The notes: generated by a model from the sequence alone, not told the origin. Shown: positions 8,209 to 17,142, counted from the stretch's first letter. The stretch: DNA of 47,885 nucleotides from Modestobacter caceresii (GCF_000761485.1 NZ_JPMX01000079.1:1-47885); one strand, 5' to 3'. Numbers and translations: made by a program.

Positions 8209-9170
8209 GCGACCAGCCGGAGCAGGTCCAGCCGGAGACGGTCCAGCCGGATGAGGTCCAGCCGGATGAGGCAGCGGCCACGGAGCAGGCGTCGCCGGCG
8301 CCGTTCTCCTGGGACGCCGTCGCCGCCGAGCTCGCCGCGACCCTCGAGGAGCACGACGAGGAGGCCCTCGCCGCCGGCTGGGGGCAGGTGGCCGCCCAGC
8401 TGGCCGCCGACCTCGGCACCCCCGCCGGCGCGCCGCCCGTCGACGTCCCCGATCCCGACCTCGCTCCCGACCTCGCTCCCGACCTGGCTCCCGACCCGGC
8501 CGTTCCGTTGGGCCGGGCACCGGCAGCGCCCCCGGTCGAGCTGGAGGTGGTCCCCGAGCCGGAGGCCCCGGTCGAGGAGGCCGTGGCCCCCGCCGTCGAC
8601 GCGCCGGGGGACGGGGAGCTGGACCCGGCTGCGCTGCGCGGCGGGCTGGAGGCGCTGCTGTTCGTCGTCGACTCCCCGATCGACGAGGGGTCCCTGGCCG
8701 CGGCGGTGCGCTGCCCGGTCGCCCGGGTGCGGGCGGAGCTGACCGCGCTCGCCGCCGACTACGACGGCCGGCGGGCCGGCGTCACGCTGCGCCGGGTGGG
8801 GGAGGGCTGGCGGCTCTACACCCGGGACGAGCACGCGCCGGTCGTGGAGCGGCACCTGCTGGAGGGCCAGCGCAGCCGGCTCACGCAGGCGGCGCTGGAG
8901 ACCCTCGCCGTCATCGCCTACCGGCAGCCGGTGACCCGGGCCCGGGTGTCGGCGATCCGCGGGGTGGGGGTGGACGCCGTCGTCCGCACGCTGGTCTCCC
9001 GCGGGCTCATCCGGGAAGCCGGATCCGACCCGGACACCGGCGGCGGCCTGTACGTGACGACGCCGCTGTTCCTCGAGCGCCTGGGGCTCACCGGGCTGGA
9101 CGAGCTGCCCGAGCTGGCCCCGCTGCTGCCGGACACCGGCGCGATGGTGGACGAGCACCCCGACGCCTGA
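8205..9170 (+). CDS. scpB: Segregation and condensation protein B, with long acidic repeat N-terminus
   Basis: A 321-residue ScpB. The conserved tandem winged-helix core begins near residue 145 (LRGGLEALLFVVDSPIDEGS) and runs through TQAALETLAVIAYRQPVTRA, RGVGVDAVVRTLVSRGLIRE and GGLYVTTPLFLERLGL. The usual protein is about 190-250 residues; the extra ~140 residues are acidic, Pro/Ala-rich and repetitive. DNA repeats encode it: about four 15-base units at 8215-8271 giving QP(E/D)xV, and three 12-base units at 8454-8489 giving PDLA. The extension is probably disordered and of variable length. ATG overlaps the scpA stop. Confidence 0.93.
   Translation: MSDQPEQVQPETVQPDEVQPDEAAATEQASPAPFSWDAVAAELAATLEEHDEEALAAGWGQVAAQLAADLGTPAGAPPVDVPDPDLAPDLAPDLAPDPAVPLGRAPAAPPVELEVVPEPEAPVEEAVAPAVDAPGDGELDPAALRGGLEALLFVVDSPIDEGSLAAAVRCPVARVRAELTALAADYDGRRAGVTLRRVGEGWRLYTRDEHAPVVERHLLEGQRSRLTQAALETLAVIAYRQPVTRARVSAIRGVGVDAVVRTLVSRGLIREAGSDPDTGGGLYVTTPLFLERLGLTGLDELPELAPLLPDTGAMVDEHPDA
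8215..8271 (+). repeat. 15-base tandem repeat inside scpB
   Basis: Four imperfect units of the form AGCCGGATGAGGTCC at 8215-8229, 8230-8244, 8245-8259 and 8260-8271, in frame. They encode the N-terminal QPEQV/QPETV/QPDEV/QPDEA series. Being a multiple of 3, length change would keep the frame. Confidence 0.85.
8454..8496 (+). repeat. 12-base tandem repeat inside scpB
   Basis: Three units of CCCGACCTCGCT (the third with one change) and a partial fourth, in frame, encoding PDLA-PDLA-PDLA-PDP in the disordered N-terminal extension. Confidence 0.85.
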
Positions 9171-9248
9171 GCACCCCGACGCCCGGCCGGGGACCGGTGA
9201 CGGGCGGTGTGGTCATGCGGGCCCTGCCCAGGTGGGAGACTGGTGGGG

Positions 9249-10091
9249 ATGGACACGACTGCAGACGACACGCCCACCACCTCCGGCGGCGAGGGCTGGT
9301 CCGAGGACATGGAGCTCGCCCCGGCGCACCCCCGGGAAGCTGGGCCGACGGAGCCCGACGACGACGCCCAGGGCGAGCGGCTGCAGAAGGTCCTCGCCCG
9401 GGCCGGGGTCGGCTCCCGCCGGGTGTGCGAGGACATGATCGACCAGGGCCGGATCTCGGTGGACGGCCAGGTCGTCCGGGTCCAGGGCAAGCGGGTGGAT
9501 CCGGACACCGTCGTCATCGCCGTCGACGGCCGGCGGATCGACATCCGCAACGACAAGGTCACCTACGCGATGAACAAGCCCTTCGGCGTCATCACCTCGA
9601 TGAGCGACGACCGCGGGCGGCCCAGCGTCGGCGACATGATGGGCGACCTGGCCACCGGGCTGGTGCACGTCGGGCGGCTGGACCAGGACACCGAGGGCCT
9701 GCTGCTGCTCACCACCGACGGCGAGCTGGCCCACCGGCTGGCGCACCCCTCCTACGAGGTGAAGAAGACCTACCTCGCGCAGGTCAGCGGCTCGGTGTCG
9801 CGGGACGTGACCCGCCGGCTGCGCAAGGGCGTGGAGCTGGAGGACGGCCCCGTCGTCGTCGACTCGTTCCAGGTCGTGGACACCCACGCCGGGCAGTCGG
9901 TCGTGGAGGTCGTGCTGCACGAGGGCCGCAAGCACGTCGTGCGTCGGCTGCTCGACGAGGTGGGGCTGCCGGTCAACCGGCTGACCCGCACCGCCATCGG
10001 CCCGATCGAGCTGGCCCGGATGCGCAGCGGCACGATCCGCAAGCTCACCCGCACCGAGGTCGGCGCCCTGCACGAGCTCGTCGGTCTCTGA
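9249..10091 (+). CDS. rluB: RluB/RsuA-family 23S rRNA pseudouridine synthase
   Basis: A 280-residue pseudouridine synthase of the RsuA/RluB/RluE/RluF family. After a 40-residue acidic leader comes an S4 RNA-binding domain (about 43-90, ERLQKVLARAGVGSRRVCED). The catalytic domain follows with the family motif GRLDQDTEGLLLLTTDGELA, in which Asp145 is the catalytic nucleophile, then EGRKHVVRRLLDEVGLPV. Its place after scpA-scpB is the standard actinobacterial order. The ATG at 9249 is chosen for lack of a better supported start; the ribosome site is weak (GGTGGGG) and a GAGACT hexamer at 9235-9240 may be a -10 for a near-leaderless transcript. Confidence 0.92.
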   Translation: MDTTADDTPTTSGGEGWSEDMELAPAHPREAGPTEPDDDAQGERLQKVLARAGVGSRRVCEDMIDQGRISVDGQVVRVQGKRVDPDTVVIAVDGRRIDIRNDKVTYAMNKPFGVITSMSDDRGRPSVGDMMGDLATGLVHVGRLDQDTEGLLLLTTDGELAHRLAHPSYEVKKTYLAQVSGSVSRDVTRRLRKGVELEDGPVVVDSFQVVDTHAGQSVVEVVLHEGRKHVVRRLLDEVGLPVNRLTRTAIGPIELARMRSGTIRKLTRTEVGALHELVGL

Positions 10092-10105
10092 GCGAGGGCA
10101 CCTGG

Positions 10106-10147
10106 CGACAGCGGCCGCCGACCCACTCGGGTCGGCGGCCGCTGTCG
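10106..10147. terminator. Bidirectional terminator between rluB and the GH3 gene
   Basis: A perfect 19-base stem (CGACAGCGGCCGCCGACCC and its complement) with the 4-base loop ACTC, between convergent genes. Such a GC-perfect stem without a U tract is the usual actinobacterial intrinsic terminator and would serve both directions. Confidence 0.85.
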
Positions 10148-10157
10148 TACCGGGCGG

Positions 10158-12539
10158 TTACAGCTGGGTGATCTCCACCGGGGTGGTCAGCACCCGGTCG
10201 GCGCCGACGACCCGGTCGGGCCCGGTGAGCTGCAGCCGGGCCGCCAGCCGCAGGTCCTCGCTCGAGGCGCCCAGATGCAGGACGACGTCCCCGCTCTCCA
10301 CGACCCGGCGCAGGTCGCGGCCGGTGAAGGACGCCCGGTCGGCGTGCACGGTGAAGGTGACCCGCGCGGCGGCACCGGCCGCCAGCTCCACCCGGGCGAA
10401 GCCGACCAGCTGGCGCACCGGGCGGGTCACCGAGGCCACCGGGTCGTGCAGGTACAGCTGGACGACGTCCGCGCCGGCCCGCTCGCCGGTGTTGCGCACG
10501 GTGCAGGAGACGGTCACCTCGCCGTCGGTCGGCCAGGCGTCGGGCGCCTCGCCGGGCTCGGCGCCGTCCACCTCCAGCTGCGACCAGTCGAAGCTGGTGT
10601 AGGACAGCCCGTGCCCGAAGGGGAAGCACGGCGTCGGGTCAGCGGCGCTGATGCCGCTCTTCGAGCCCAGCGCGGCGTGCAGGTAGGTCGCCGGTGACCC
10701 GCCCGGGGTGCGCGGCACCTGGACCGGCAGCCGGCCGGAGGGGTTGACCCGCCCGCTGAGCACGCCGGCGACCGCTCCGGCGCCCTCCTCCCCGGGGAAG
10801 AACGCCTGCACGATCGCGGCGGCCCGGTCGACGACGTCGCCGAGTGCGTACGGGCGCCCGGTCAGCAGCACGACCACGACCGGCTTCCCGGTGTCGAGCA
10901 GGGCCTCCAGCAGCTGGGCCTGGGAGCCGGGCAGCCGCAGGTCGTCGGCGTCGCAGCCCTCACCGGAGGTGCCCCGGCCGAACAGCCCGGCCCGGTCCCC
11001 GAGCACCGCGAGGCAGACGTCGGCGCCCTCGGCCGCCCGGACCGCCTCGGCGATGCCGCTGGTGTCGGGCTCCTGCACCGGGCAGCCCAGCGCGGAGGTC
11101 ACCTCGGCGGTGGGGAACTCGGCCCGCACCTGGTCCAGCAGGGTCGGCAGCTCGATGCCCAGCGGCATGTCCGGGTGGGCGACCCCGACGTGGTTGGGGA
11201 ACGCGTAGCAGCCCATCAGCGCCAGCACGTCGTCGGCGCACGGGCCGACCACGGCGACCGACGCCGGGCTCTGCAACGGCAGCACCTGGGCCCGGTCGGC
11301 CAGCAGGACCACCGAGCGCTCGGCCAGCGTGCGGGCGAGGGCGCGCATGTGCGGCGGGTCGAAGTCGATCTCCGCGCCGCCCCGCAGCGCCGACGGGTCG
11401 GGGTCCCAGCCGGCGTCCAGGAGGCCCAACTGGCCCTTCTGCAGCAGCACCCGCTCCAGCGCCCGGTCGATGACCTCCATCGACAGCGCGCCGGAGCGCA
11501 CCAGGTCCAGCAGCGGCTCGCCGTAGCAGCGGACCGTGGGCAGCTCCACGTCGATGCCTGCGGTGAGCGCCAGCGCGGCGGCCTCGGCCGGGGAGCCGGC
11601 GACGCCCTGGGTGGTCTCCAGCATGGACACGGAGAAGTAGTCGGCGACGACGACACCGTCGAAGCCGAGCTGGTCGCGCAGCAGGTCGGTGAGCAGGGCG
11701 GGGTCCGCACCGGCGGGCACGCCGTCGACCGCGGCGTAGGAGTTCATCACCGAGCGGGCACCCCCCTCGCGCAGTGCCATCTCGAACGGCGGGAGGACGA
11801 CGTCGGCGAACTCCCGCGGGCCCATCGTCACCGGCGCGTGGTTGCGGCCGGCGGCGGAGGCCGAGTAGCCCGCGAAGTGCTTGAGCGTGGCGACGATGCC
11901 CGTGCTCTCCAGCCCGCGGGTGTAGGCCGAGCCGAGGACGGCGACCAGGTACGGGTCCTCGCCGATGGTCTCCTCGGTGCGCCCCCAGCGGTGGTCGAAG
12001 CTCACGTCCAGGACGGGGGAGAGGCCCTGGTGCACACCGACGGAGCGCATGAGGTCGCCGATCCCGGCCGACATGGCCTCCACCGTGGCGGCGTCGAAGG
12101 AGGCGCCCCAGGCCAGCGGGGTCGGGAAGACCGTGGCCCCCCAGGCGGTGAAGCCGGTCAGGCACTCCTCGTGGGCGATCGCCGGGATGCCCAGCCGGGA
12201 GCCGTCGACGATGCCGCGCTGGGTCTGGGCGAGCACCTTGGCGCCGGTCGCCGGTTCGACGGGGCCGGTGCCGAACACCCGGGTCAGCTGACCGAGGCCG
12301 GGCCGGGTCAGCTCCTCCCAGGGCGGGAGCGGCTCGGAGAACTCGTGCTGGTTCGGCGCCACCTCCTCGCCCTCGGAGATCGCCGTCCAGACGCCGTAGA
12401 GCTGGGCGACCTTCTCCTCGAGGGTCATCTCCTCCATCAGCGCACGGACCCGGGCCGGCAGCGGGCGGGAAGGGTCCTGCCACGGCGCGGGGGCAGGCGT
12501 CCCCAGGTCGGGGACGGGCAGGGACTGGGGCTCGATCAC
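10158..12539 (-). CDS. Glycoside hydrolase family 3 beta-glycosidase (xylosidase/glucosidase)
   Basis: A 793-residue GH3 enzyme with all three usual parts: the (beta/alpha)8 domain, with GRTEETIGEDPYL and TLKHFAGYSAS; the alpha/beta sandwich; and a C-terminal fibronectin-III-like domain from about residue 680 (VSCTVRNTGERAGADVVQLY). The nucleophile is Asp300 in GVVVADYFSV. There is no signal peptide, so it should act in the cytoplasm on imported oligosaccharides. The GTG start at 12539 has CCAGGAG 8 bases upstream; longer frames lack support. It lies 101 bases behind the LacI gene on the same strand, in a xylose cluster, which favours xylo-oligosaccharides over cellobiose as substrate. Confidence 0.92.
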   Translation of the reverse strand: MIEPQSLPVPDLGTPAPAPWQDPSRPLPARVRALMEEMTLEEKVAQLYGVWTAISEGEEVAPNQHEFSEPLPPWEELTRPGLGQLTRVFGTGPVEPATGAKVLAQTQRGIVDGSRLGIPAIAHEECLTGFTAWGATVFPTPLAWGASFDAATVEAMSAGIGDLMRSVGVHQGLSPVLDVSFDHRWGRTEETIGEDPYLVAVLGSAYTRGLESTGIVATLKHFAGYSASAAGRNHAPVTMGPREFADVVLPPFEMALREGGARSVMNSYAAVDGVPAGADPALLTDLLRDQLGFDGVVVADYFSVSMLETTQGVAGSPAEAAALALTAGIDVELPTVRCYGEPLLDLVRSGALSMEVIDRALERVLLQKGQLGLLDAGWDPDPSALRGGAEIDFDPPHMRALARTLAERSVVLLADRAQVLPLQSPASVAVVGPCADDVLALMGCYAFPNHVGVAHPDMPLGIELPTLLDQVRAEFPTAEVTSALGCPVQEPDTSGIAEAVRAAEGADVCLAVLGDRAGLFGRGTSGEGCDADDLRLPGSQAQLLEALLDTGKPVVVVLLTGRPYALGDVVDRAAAIVQAFFPGEEGAGAVAGVLSGRVNPSGRLPVQVPRTPGGSPATYLHAALGSKSGISAADPTPCFPFGHGLSYTSFDWSQLEVDGAEPGEAPDAWPTDGEVTVSCTVRNTGERAGADVVQLYLHDPVASVTRPVRQLVGFARVELAAGAAARVTFTVHADRASFTGRDLRRVVESGDVVLHLGASSEDLRLAARLQLTGPDRVVGADRVLTTPVEITQL

Positions 12540-12640
12540 GGTGCGGGCTCCTGGGTCGGTTCGGCACGCCGGCGGCGGCGCGGTGGTCCAGCGGTGGGGA
12601 AGCCGGGGGCGGGGCCCGGCGCCGGGGGCGGTCGCTGCGG

Positions 12641-13639
12641 TCAGCGACGAGGGGCGGCGGTGGACGCTCGGGTGACCAGGTGGGTGGCCAGCTCCACGCG
12701 CTGGCTGGACAGCTCCCCGCCGTCGATCAGCTCGTGCAGCATGCGGCCGGCGAGCCGCCCCATGTCGGCCAGCGGCTGGCAGACGGTGGTCAGTGGCGGG
12801 GACGACCAGCGGGCCATCGGCAGGTCGTCGAAGCCGACCACGCTCAGGTCGCCCGGCACCGAGAGCCCGGCCTGGCGGGCGGCCTCCATGACCCCGAAGG
12901 CCTGCTCGTCGCTGCCGGCGAAGACCGCGGTCGGCGGTTCCGGCAGCGCGAGCAGCGCGCGGGTCTGGTCGTAGCCGCCCTGGTGGCGGAAGGTGCCGTG
13001 CCGGACCAGCTCCGGGTCGACGGCGATGCCAGCCCGCTCCAGCGCGGCCCGGTAGCCGTCGATCCGCGCCCGGCTGCACAGGTAGTCCTGCGGGCCGCCG
13101 ATCACGGCGATCCGCCGGTGCCCCAGCTCGACCAGGTGCTCGGTGGCGGCCAGGCCGCCGGCCCAGTTGGTGGCGCCGACGCTGGGGACGTCCTGCCCCG
13201 GCATGTCGACCGGGTCGATGACGACCACCGGGAGCCGCGAGCGGCCCAGCCGGCGCTGGTCGGCGGCGGTGAGCCGGGAGGTGACCACGAGGGCGCCCCG
13301 TCGGCCGCCGGCGATGAGCGCACCGACCCAGTCGGTGTCCGAGGAGCGCGACTGGGAGGAGACCACCACGTCGAGGCCGCTCTCGGTGACCCCACGCAGG
13401 ATCTCCACGGCCCAGGGGCTGTCCAGCGCGGTGAAGACGACGTCGACCAGGAGGTCCTCGGGTGCCTTGCGGGCCACCGGGACGTAGTTGTGCTCCTCGA
13501 GCAACTGCTGGACGTGCGCCCGGGTGGCCGGGGCCACGTCGGTCTTGCCGTTGACCACCTTGGAGACGGTGGGCAGGGAGACGCCGGCCGCCGCGGCGAT
13601 GCTCGCCAGCGTCGGTCGGCCCAGCTGTTGCGGTGGCAC
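12641..13639 (-). CDS. LacI-family repressor of the sugar ABC transporter/GH3 genes
   Basis: A 332-residue LacI/GalR regulator: HTH at the N-terminus (PTLASIAAAAGVSLPTVSKVVNG), hinge helix, then a periplasmic-binding-like effector domain with typical GYRAALERAGI, AVFAGSDEQAFGVMEAARQAG and LSVVGFDDLPMARW. Start is the GTG at 13639 with GGGAGG 7 bases upstream; a longer frame to 13822 lacks a site and family similarity. It is divergent from the transporter operon and upstream of GH3. Palindromes at 13746-13758 and 13891-13903 flank the intergenic region and fit as its operators, giving autoregulation and repression of transport until a xyloside inducer binds. Confidence 0.93.
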   Translation of the reverse strand: MPPQQLGRPTLASIAAAAGVSLPTVSKVVNGKTDVAPATRAHVQQLLEEHNYVPVARKAPEDLLVDVVFTALDSPWAVEILRGVTESGLDVVVSSQSRSSDTDWVGALIAGGRRGALVVTSRLTAADQRRLGRSRLPVVVIDPVDMPGQDVPSVGATNWAGGLAATEHLVELGHRRIAVIGGPQDYLCSRARIDGYRAALERAGIAVDPELVRHGTFRHQGGYDQTRALLALPEPPTAVFAGSDEQAFGVMEAARQAGLSVPGDLSVVGFDDLPMARWSSPPLTTVCQPLADMGRLAGRMLHELIDGGELSSQRVELATHLVTRASTAAPRR

Positions 13640-13745
13640 TCGCGGCCCTCCCGGTCCTCGTTGGGTGCCGGTGCGACCCCGGAGGCGCCCGTCCACCGGG
13701 GGGAGCGGTCCGGCCGGCGTCGCTGTCGGCGTGCCCGGGACGTTA

Positions 13746-13758
13746 TCGAAAGTTTCGG
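13746..13758. promoter_or_regulatory. Probable LacI operator 1 (lacI side)
   Basis: TCGAAAGTTTCGG, a palindrome around a central base (CGAAA-G-TTTCG), 107 bases before the lacI-type start. It is the same element as operator 2 at 13891. The central-base palindrome with GAAA/TTTC arms is typical of LacI-family sites in actinobacterial sugar clusters. Confidence 0.75.
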
Positions 13759-13849
13759 TGAATGCATAGTCACCGAGCGGGTGGCTCGGCCGCCCAGCGC
13801 AGATGAGGTAACGGTGCTGCAACAGCCTGCCGGGCTGCTGACAGGGTCG

Positions 13850-13879
13850 TTGACACCCGCCGGTGACGTGGCTTACGTT
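13850..13879 (+). promoter_or_regulatory. Promoter of the sugar ABC transporter operon
   Basis: TTGACA (13850-13855) and TACGTT (13874-13879) are separated by 18 bases, a good sigma-70-type promoter by actinobacterial standards. Predicted transcription start is near 13886, immediately before the operator at 13891-13903. Confidence 0.65.
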
Positions 13880-13890
13880 CCAGCAACTGC

Positions 13891-13903
13891 CCGAAACTTT
13901 CGG
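13891..13903. promoter_or_regulatory. Probable LacI operator 2 (transporter side)
   Basis: CCGAAACTTTCGG, palindromic apart from the central base, about 5-17 bases downstream of the predicted transcription start. A repressor bound here would block initiation or early elongation of the transporter operon. Confidence 0.78.
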
Positions 13904-13936
13904 TTTTCAACGACGAAACAGGAAAGGTGGCGTGGG

Positions 13937-15253
13937 ATGACTTCCCAGCGTCTGACCCGTGTTGGCGTGTCCGCCAGCACCCTCGTCCTGCTCGCCTCGG
14001 TCGCTGCATGTGGGTCCTCGGGCCCCAGCGGCGGCAGTGGCGGCGGTGGGGGTGAGGGCGGCACCGGACAGGTGTGGGCCCTCCAGGACACGACCCTCAA
14101 CCCCATCGAGGAAGCCTCGATCGAGCGCTTCAACGAGCAGTCGGAGGCCGGCGACTTCGAGCTGGCGACCTTCGGCAACGACCCGTACAAGCAGCGGCTG
14201 CGCACCGCGATCGGCTCCCCGCAGGCCCCCGACCTCTTCTTCAACTGGGGCGGCGGCAACCTCAAGGAGTACGTCGACGCCGGCACGGTCGAGGACCTGA
14301 CCCCGCTGCTGGACGAGAACCCCGAGCTGCGGGACGCCTTCCTGCCCAGCGTCCTCGCCGGTGCGGAGCTGGACGGCAAGAACTACGGCCTGCCGATGCG
14401 CGGCATGCAGCCGGTCGTCCTCTTCTACAACAAGTCGGTGCTCGAGTCCGCCGGCGTCGAGGTCCCCGAGACCTGGGACGACCTGCTGACCGCGGTCGAC
14501 CAGCTCAAGGCCGCCAACGTCACCCCGATCGCCCTGGCGGGCAACCAGGCGTGGACCGAGCTGATGTGGGCCGAGTACCTGCTCGACCGCGTCGGTGGCC
14601 CCGAGGTGTTCCAGAACATCCGCGACGGCGTGGAGGGCGACTGGAGCCAGCCCGCGGTGCTCGAGGCGATGACCATGCTCAAGGAGCTCATCGACCGCGG
14701 CGGCTTCGGCACCGAGTTCGCGTCGGTCGGCTACGACGTCGGCGGCGCCTCGACGATCCTCGCCCAGGGCGACGCCGGCTTCCACCTGATGGGCTCCTGG
14801 GAGTTCGTCAACCAGCTCGGCCAGAGCCCGGACTTCGTCGAGGCCGGCGACCTCGGCTGGGCGCCCTTCCCGGCCGTGACCGGTGGCGAGGGTGACCCGT
14901 CCAACCTCGTGGGCAACGTGTCGAACTTCTACTCGCTGACCACCGACTCCGAGAACAAGGAGGCGGCGGAGGAGTTCCTCTCCACCGCGCTGACCGACGA
15001 GACCTACATCGACGACCTCATCGCCGCCGGTGACGTCCCGCCGGTGACCGGCGTGCGGGAGAAGCTGGAGGAGGCCGAGAACTCGGAGTACACCACCTTC
15101 ATCTACGACCAGACGGTGGACGCGGAGAACTTCCAGCTCTCCTGGGACCAGGACCTGGCCGCCGACGAGGCGACCGAGATGCTCGAGCAGCTCTCGCTGT
15201 TCTTCCTCGGCGAGCAGACCCCGCAGGGCTTCGTCGACGCCCTGGCCGGCTGA
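13937..15253 (+). CDS. Sugar ABC transporter substrate-binding lipoprotein
   Basis: A 438-residue extracellular solute-binding protein (family 1 type). The N-terminus is a lipoprotein signal with lipobox VAAC and the lipid-bearing Cys25, followed by a Gly/Ser linker to about 43. The mature part has the usual two-lobe features: APDLFFNWGGGNLKEYVDAG, then YGLPMRGMQPVVLFYNKSVLESAGV and ETWDDLLTAVDQLK. A purine-rich AGGAAAGG precedes the ATG at some distance. It is first in a transporter operon with two permeases and probably delivers xylose, xylobiose or longer xylo-oligosaccharides; the exact ligand cannot be read from sequence. Confidence 0.92.
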   Translation: MTSQRLTRVGVSASTLVLLASVAACGSSGPSGGSGGGGGEGGTGQVWALQDTTLNPIEEASIERFNEQSEAGDFELATFGNDPYKQRLRTAIGSPQAPDLFFNWGGGNLKEYVDAGTVEDLTPLLDENPELRDAFLPSVLAGAELDGKNYGLPMRGMQPVVLFYNKSVLESAGVEVPETWDDLLTAVDQLKAANVTPIALAGNQAWTELMWAEYLLDRVGGPEVFQNIRDGVEGDWSQPAVLEAMTMLKELIDRGGFGTEFASVGYDVGGASTILAQGDAGFHLMGSWEFVNQLGQSPDFVEAGDLGWAPFPAVTGGEGDPSNLVGNVSNFYSLTTDSENKEAAEEFLSTALTDETYIDDLIAAGDVPPVTGVREKLEEAENSEYTTFIYDQTVDAENFQLSWDQDLAADEATEMLEQLSLFFLGEQTPQGFVDALAG

Positions 15254-15297
15254 GCCAGGGTCGGCTGAGTCAGCACCCCAACGAGGACGAGAAGGTC

Positions 15298-16194
15298 ATG
15301 AGCTCACGAGGGTCATCAACGCAGACGGGGCAGCAGCGTCCGTCCGCGTGGTACGCGGCACCGGCAGTCCTGTTCTTCGGGCTGTTCGCAGTGGTGCCGA
15401 TGCTGCTGGTCGTCTACCTCAGCTTCACCGACTGGGACGGCTTCGGGTTCCCGCAGCCCTCCGGGGCGGGGAACTGGAGCCGCCTGGCCGGAGACGGCGA
15501 GGCGCGCGACGCCCTGGTGCTCACCCTCGTGTTCATGGTCCTGTCCTGGCTGGTCCAGACCCCGGTCGCGCTCCTGATCGGGGTCTGGGCAGCCGGCAGG
15601 CAGCGCAACCGGGCGATCCTGAGCTCGCTGTTCTTCCTGCCGCTGCTGCTGTCCACCGCCGCCATCGCGCTGCTGTGGCGCTCGGTGCTCGACCCGAACT
15701 TCGGCGTCACCCAGTCGCTGCCCTTGCTGGGCGAGTTCAACTTCCTGGGCGACACCAGCATCGTCATCTACACGGTGATCTTCGTGATCACCTGGCAGTA
15801 CGTGCCGTTCCACACGCTGCTCTACCAAGCCGCGGCGCGGACCATCCCGGCCAGCCTGTACGAGGCGGCCACGATCGACGGCGCCGGTCGGTACAAGCAG
15901 TTCTTCCAGATCACCCTGCCGCTGCTGCGGTACACGATCATCACCTCGACGGTGCTGATGCTGGTCGGTTCGTTCACGACGTTCGACACCGTGCTGATCC
16001 TCACCGGCGGTGGGCCCGGGACGGCGACCCGCATCGCGCCCTTGTACATGTACATCACCGGGTTCAGCGGCTTCGAGTTCGGCTACGCCAGCGCCGTCGC
16101 GGTGCTGCTGCTCGCGCTCGGTGCCGGCCTGTCGCTCGTGGTCACCAAGGCCACCGGCTTCCGCGACATGAACAGCCAGCAGGAAGGGGCGTGA
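15298..16194 (+). CDS. Sugar ABC transporter permease, MalF-like
   Basis: A 298-residue inner-membrane permease with about six membrane helices. It opens with AAPAVLFFGLFAVVPMLLVV and FTDWDGF, typical of the CUT1 MalF/UgpA group. The cytoplasmic EAA loop that docks on the ATPase is YEAATIDGAGRYKQFFQITLPLL. It starts 44 bases after the binding-protein stop with GAGAAGG upstream. The stop overlaps the region of the second permease start. Confidence 0.93.
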   Translation: MSSRGSSTQTGQQRPSAWYAAPAVLFFGLFAVVPMLLVVYLSFTDWDGFGFPQPSGAGNWSRLAGDGEARDALVLTLVFMVLSWLVQTPVALLIGVWAAGRQRNRAILSSLFFLPLLLSTAAIALLWRSVLDPNFGVTQSLPLLGEFNFLGDTSIVIYTVIFVITWQYVPFHTLLYQAAARTIPASLYEAATIDGAGRYKQFFQITLPLLRYTIITSTVLMLVGSFTTFDTVLILTGGGPGTATRIAPLYMYITGFSGFEFGYASAVAVLLLALGAGLSLVVTKATGFRDMNSQQEGA

Positions 16195-16196
16195 CC

Positions 16197-17105
16197 GTGG
16201 CGCAGACCGCGACTCTCCCGGAGGCCCCCACCGGTGCCACCGCCGCACCGCCCGTCCGTCGTCGCCGGGGCGGCAGCCCCGGCGGACGGCGGGAGCGGCC
16301 GAACTGGCTGGCCGGCGTCCTGGCGACGATCTGGCTCGTCATCGTCGCCGTCCCGCTGTACTACCTGGTCGCGGCGAGCTTCCGGACCCGGCAGGACTAC
16401 CTGTCGACCAGCCCGCTGAAGCCCCCGACGGACCCGACGATCGACAACTACGTGACCGTCTTCGAGGGCGGCTTCCTCACGTACCTGATCAACAACGTCA
16501 TCGTGACCGTCGCCACCGTGGCCATCGTGGTCGCGGTGACCGTGCCGGCCGCCTACGCGGTGGCCCGCAACGCCGGCCCGCTGGTGCAGCGGTTCTTCTC
16601 GATCATGCTGATCGGCCTGGCCATCCCGGCCCAGGCCACGATCATCCCGGTGTACCTGCTGATCACCCAGCTGCGGCTGTACGACACCCTGCTGGCGATC
16701 ATCCTGCCCACGGCCGCCTTCGCGCTGCCGGTGGCGCTGCTGGTGATGACCAACAGCCTGCGGGACATCCCGAAGGAGCTGTACGAGGCACAGACGCTCG
16801 ACGGCGCCGGCCCGTTCGGCGTGCTGCGCAACCTCGTGCTGCCGCTGGCGAAGCCGGCGATCACGACGATCTCGGTGTTCACCGCGCTGAACGCCTGGAA
16901 CGGCTTCCTCTTCCCGCTGGTGCTCACCCAGTCCGAGAGCACCCGCGTGCTCACCCTCGGGCTGTGGGACTTCCAGGGCCAGTTCGGCACCAACGTCCCG
17001 GGTCTGCTCGCGGCGGTCACGCTGTCGGTCGTCCCGATCTTCGTGCTGTACCTGGTCGGCCGCCGCTACCTGCTCAGCGGGCTCACCGCCGGCTTCGGGA
17101 AGTAG
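16197..17105 (+). CDS. Sugar ABC transporter permease, MalG-like
   Basis: A 302-residue CUT1-type permease. After a 35-residue basic/Pro-rich cytoplasmic leader come about six membrane helices. The EAA loop is LYEAQTLDGAGPFGVLRNLV, and the protein ends YLLSGLTAGFGK as MalG-like proteins commonly do (GLTAGAVKG type). Two GTG starts are possible: 16191 (overlapping the previous stop) and 16197. I choose 16197 because AGGAAGG is 9 bases from it and only 3 from the other. It pairs with the upstream permease to form the pore. Confidence 0.92.
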   Translation: MAQTATLPEAPTGATAAPPVRRRRGGSPGGRRERPNWLAGVLATIWLVIVAVPLYYLVAASFRTRQDYLSTSPLKPPTDPTIDNYVTVFEGGFLTYLINNVIVTVATVAIVVAVTVPAAYAVARNAGPLVQRFFSIMLIGLAIPAQATIIPVYLLITQLRLYDTLLAIILPTAAFALPVALLVMTNSLRDIPKELYEAQTLDGAGPFGVLRNLVLPLAKPAITTISVFTALNAWNGFLFPLVLTQSESTRVLTLGLWDFQGQFGTNVPGLLAAVTLSVVPIFVLYLVGRRYLLSGLTAGFGK

Positions 17106-17142
17106 CGGGCCGGTCGTGCGTCAGCTCCCCGGGCGATCCGCC

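Noticed and set aside
16191-16196. GTG at 16191 as the start of the second permease
   Set aside because: It overlaps the previous stop, but AGGAAGG is only 3 bases away; 16197 has normal spacing.
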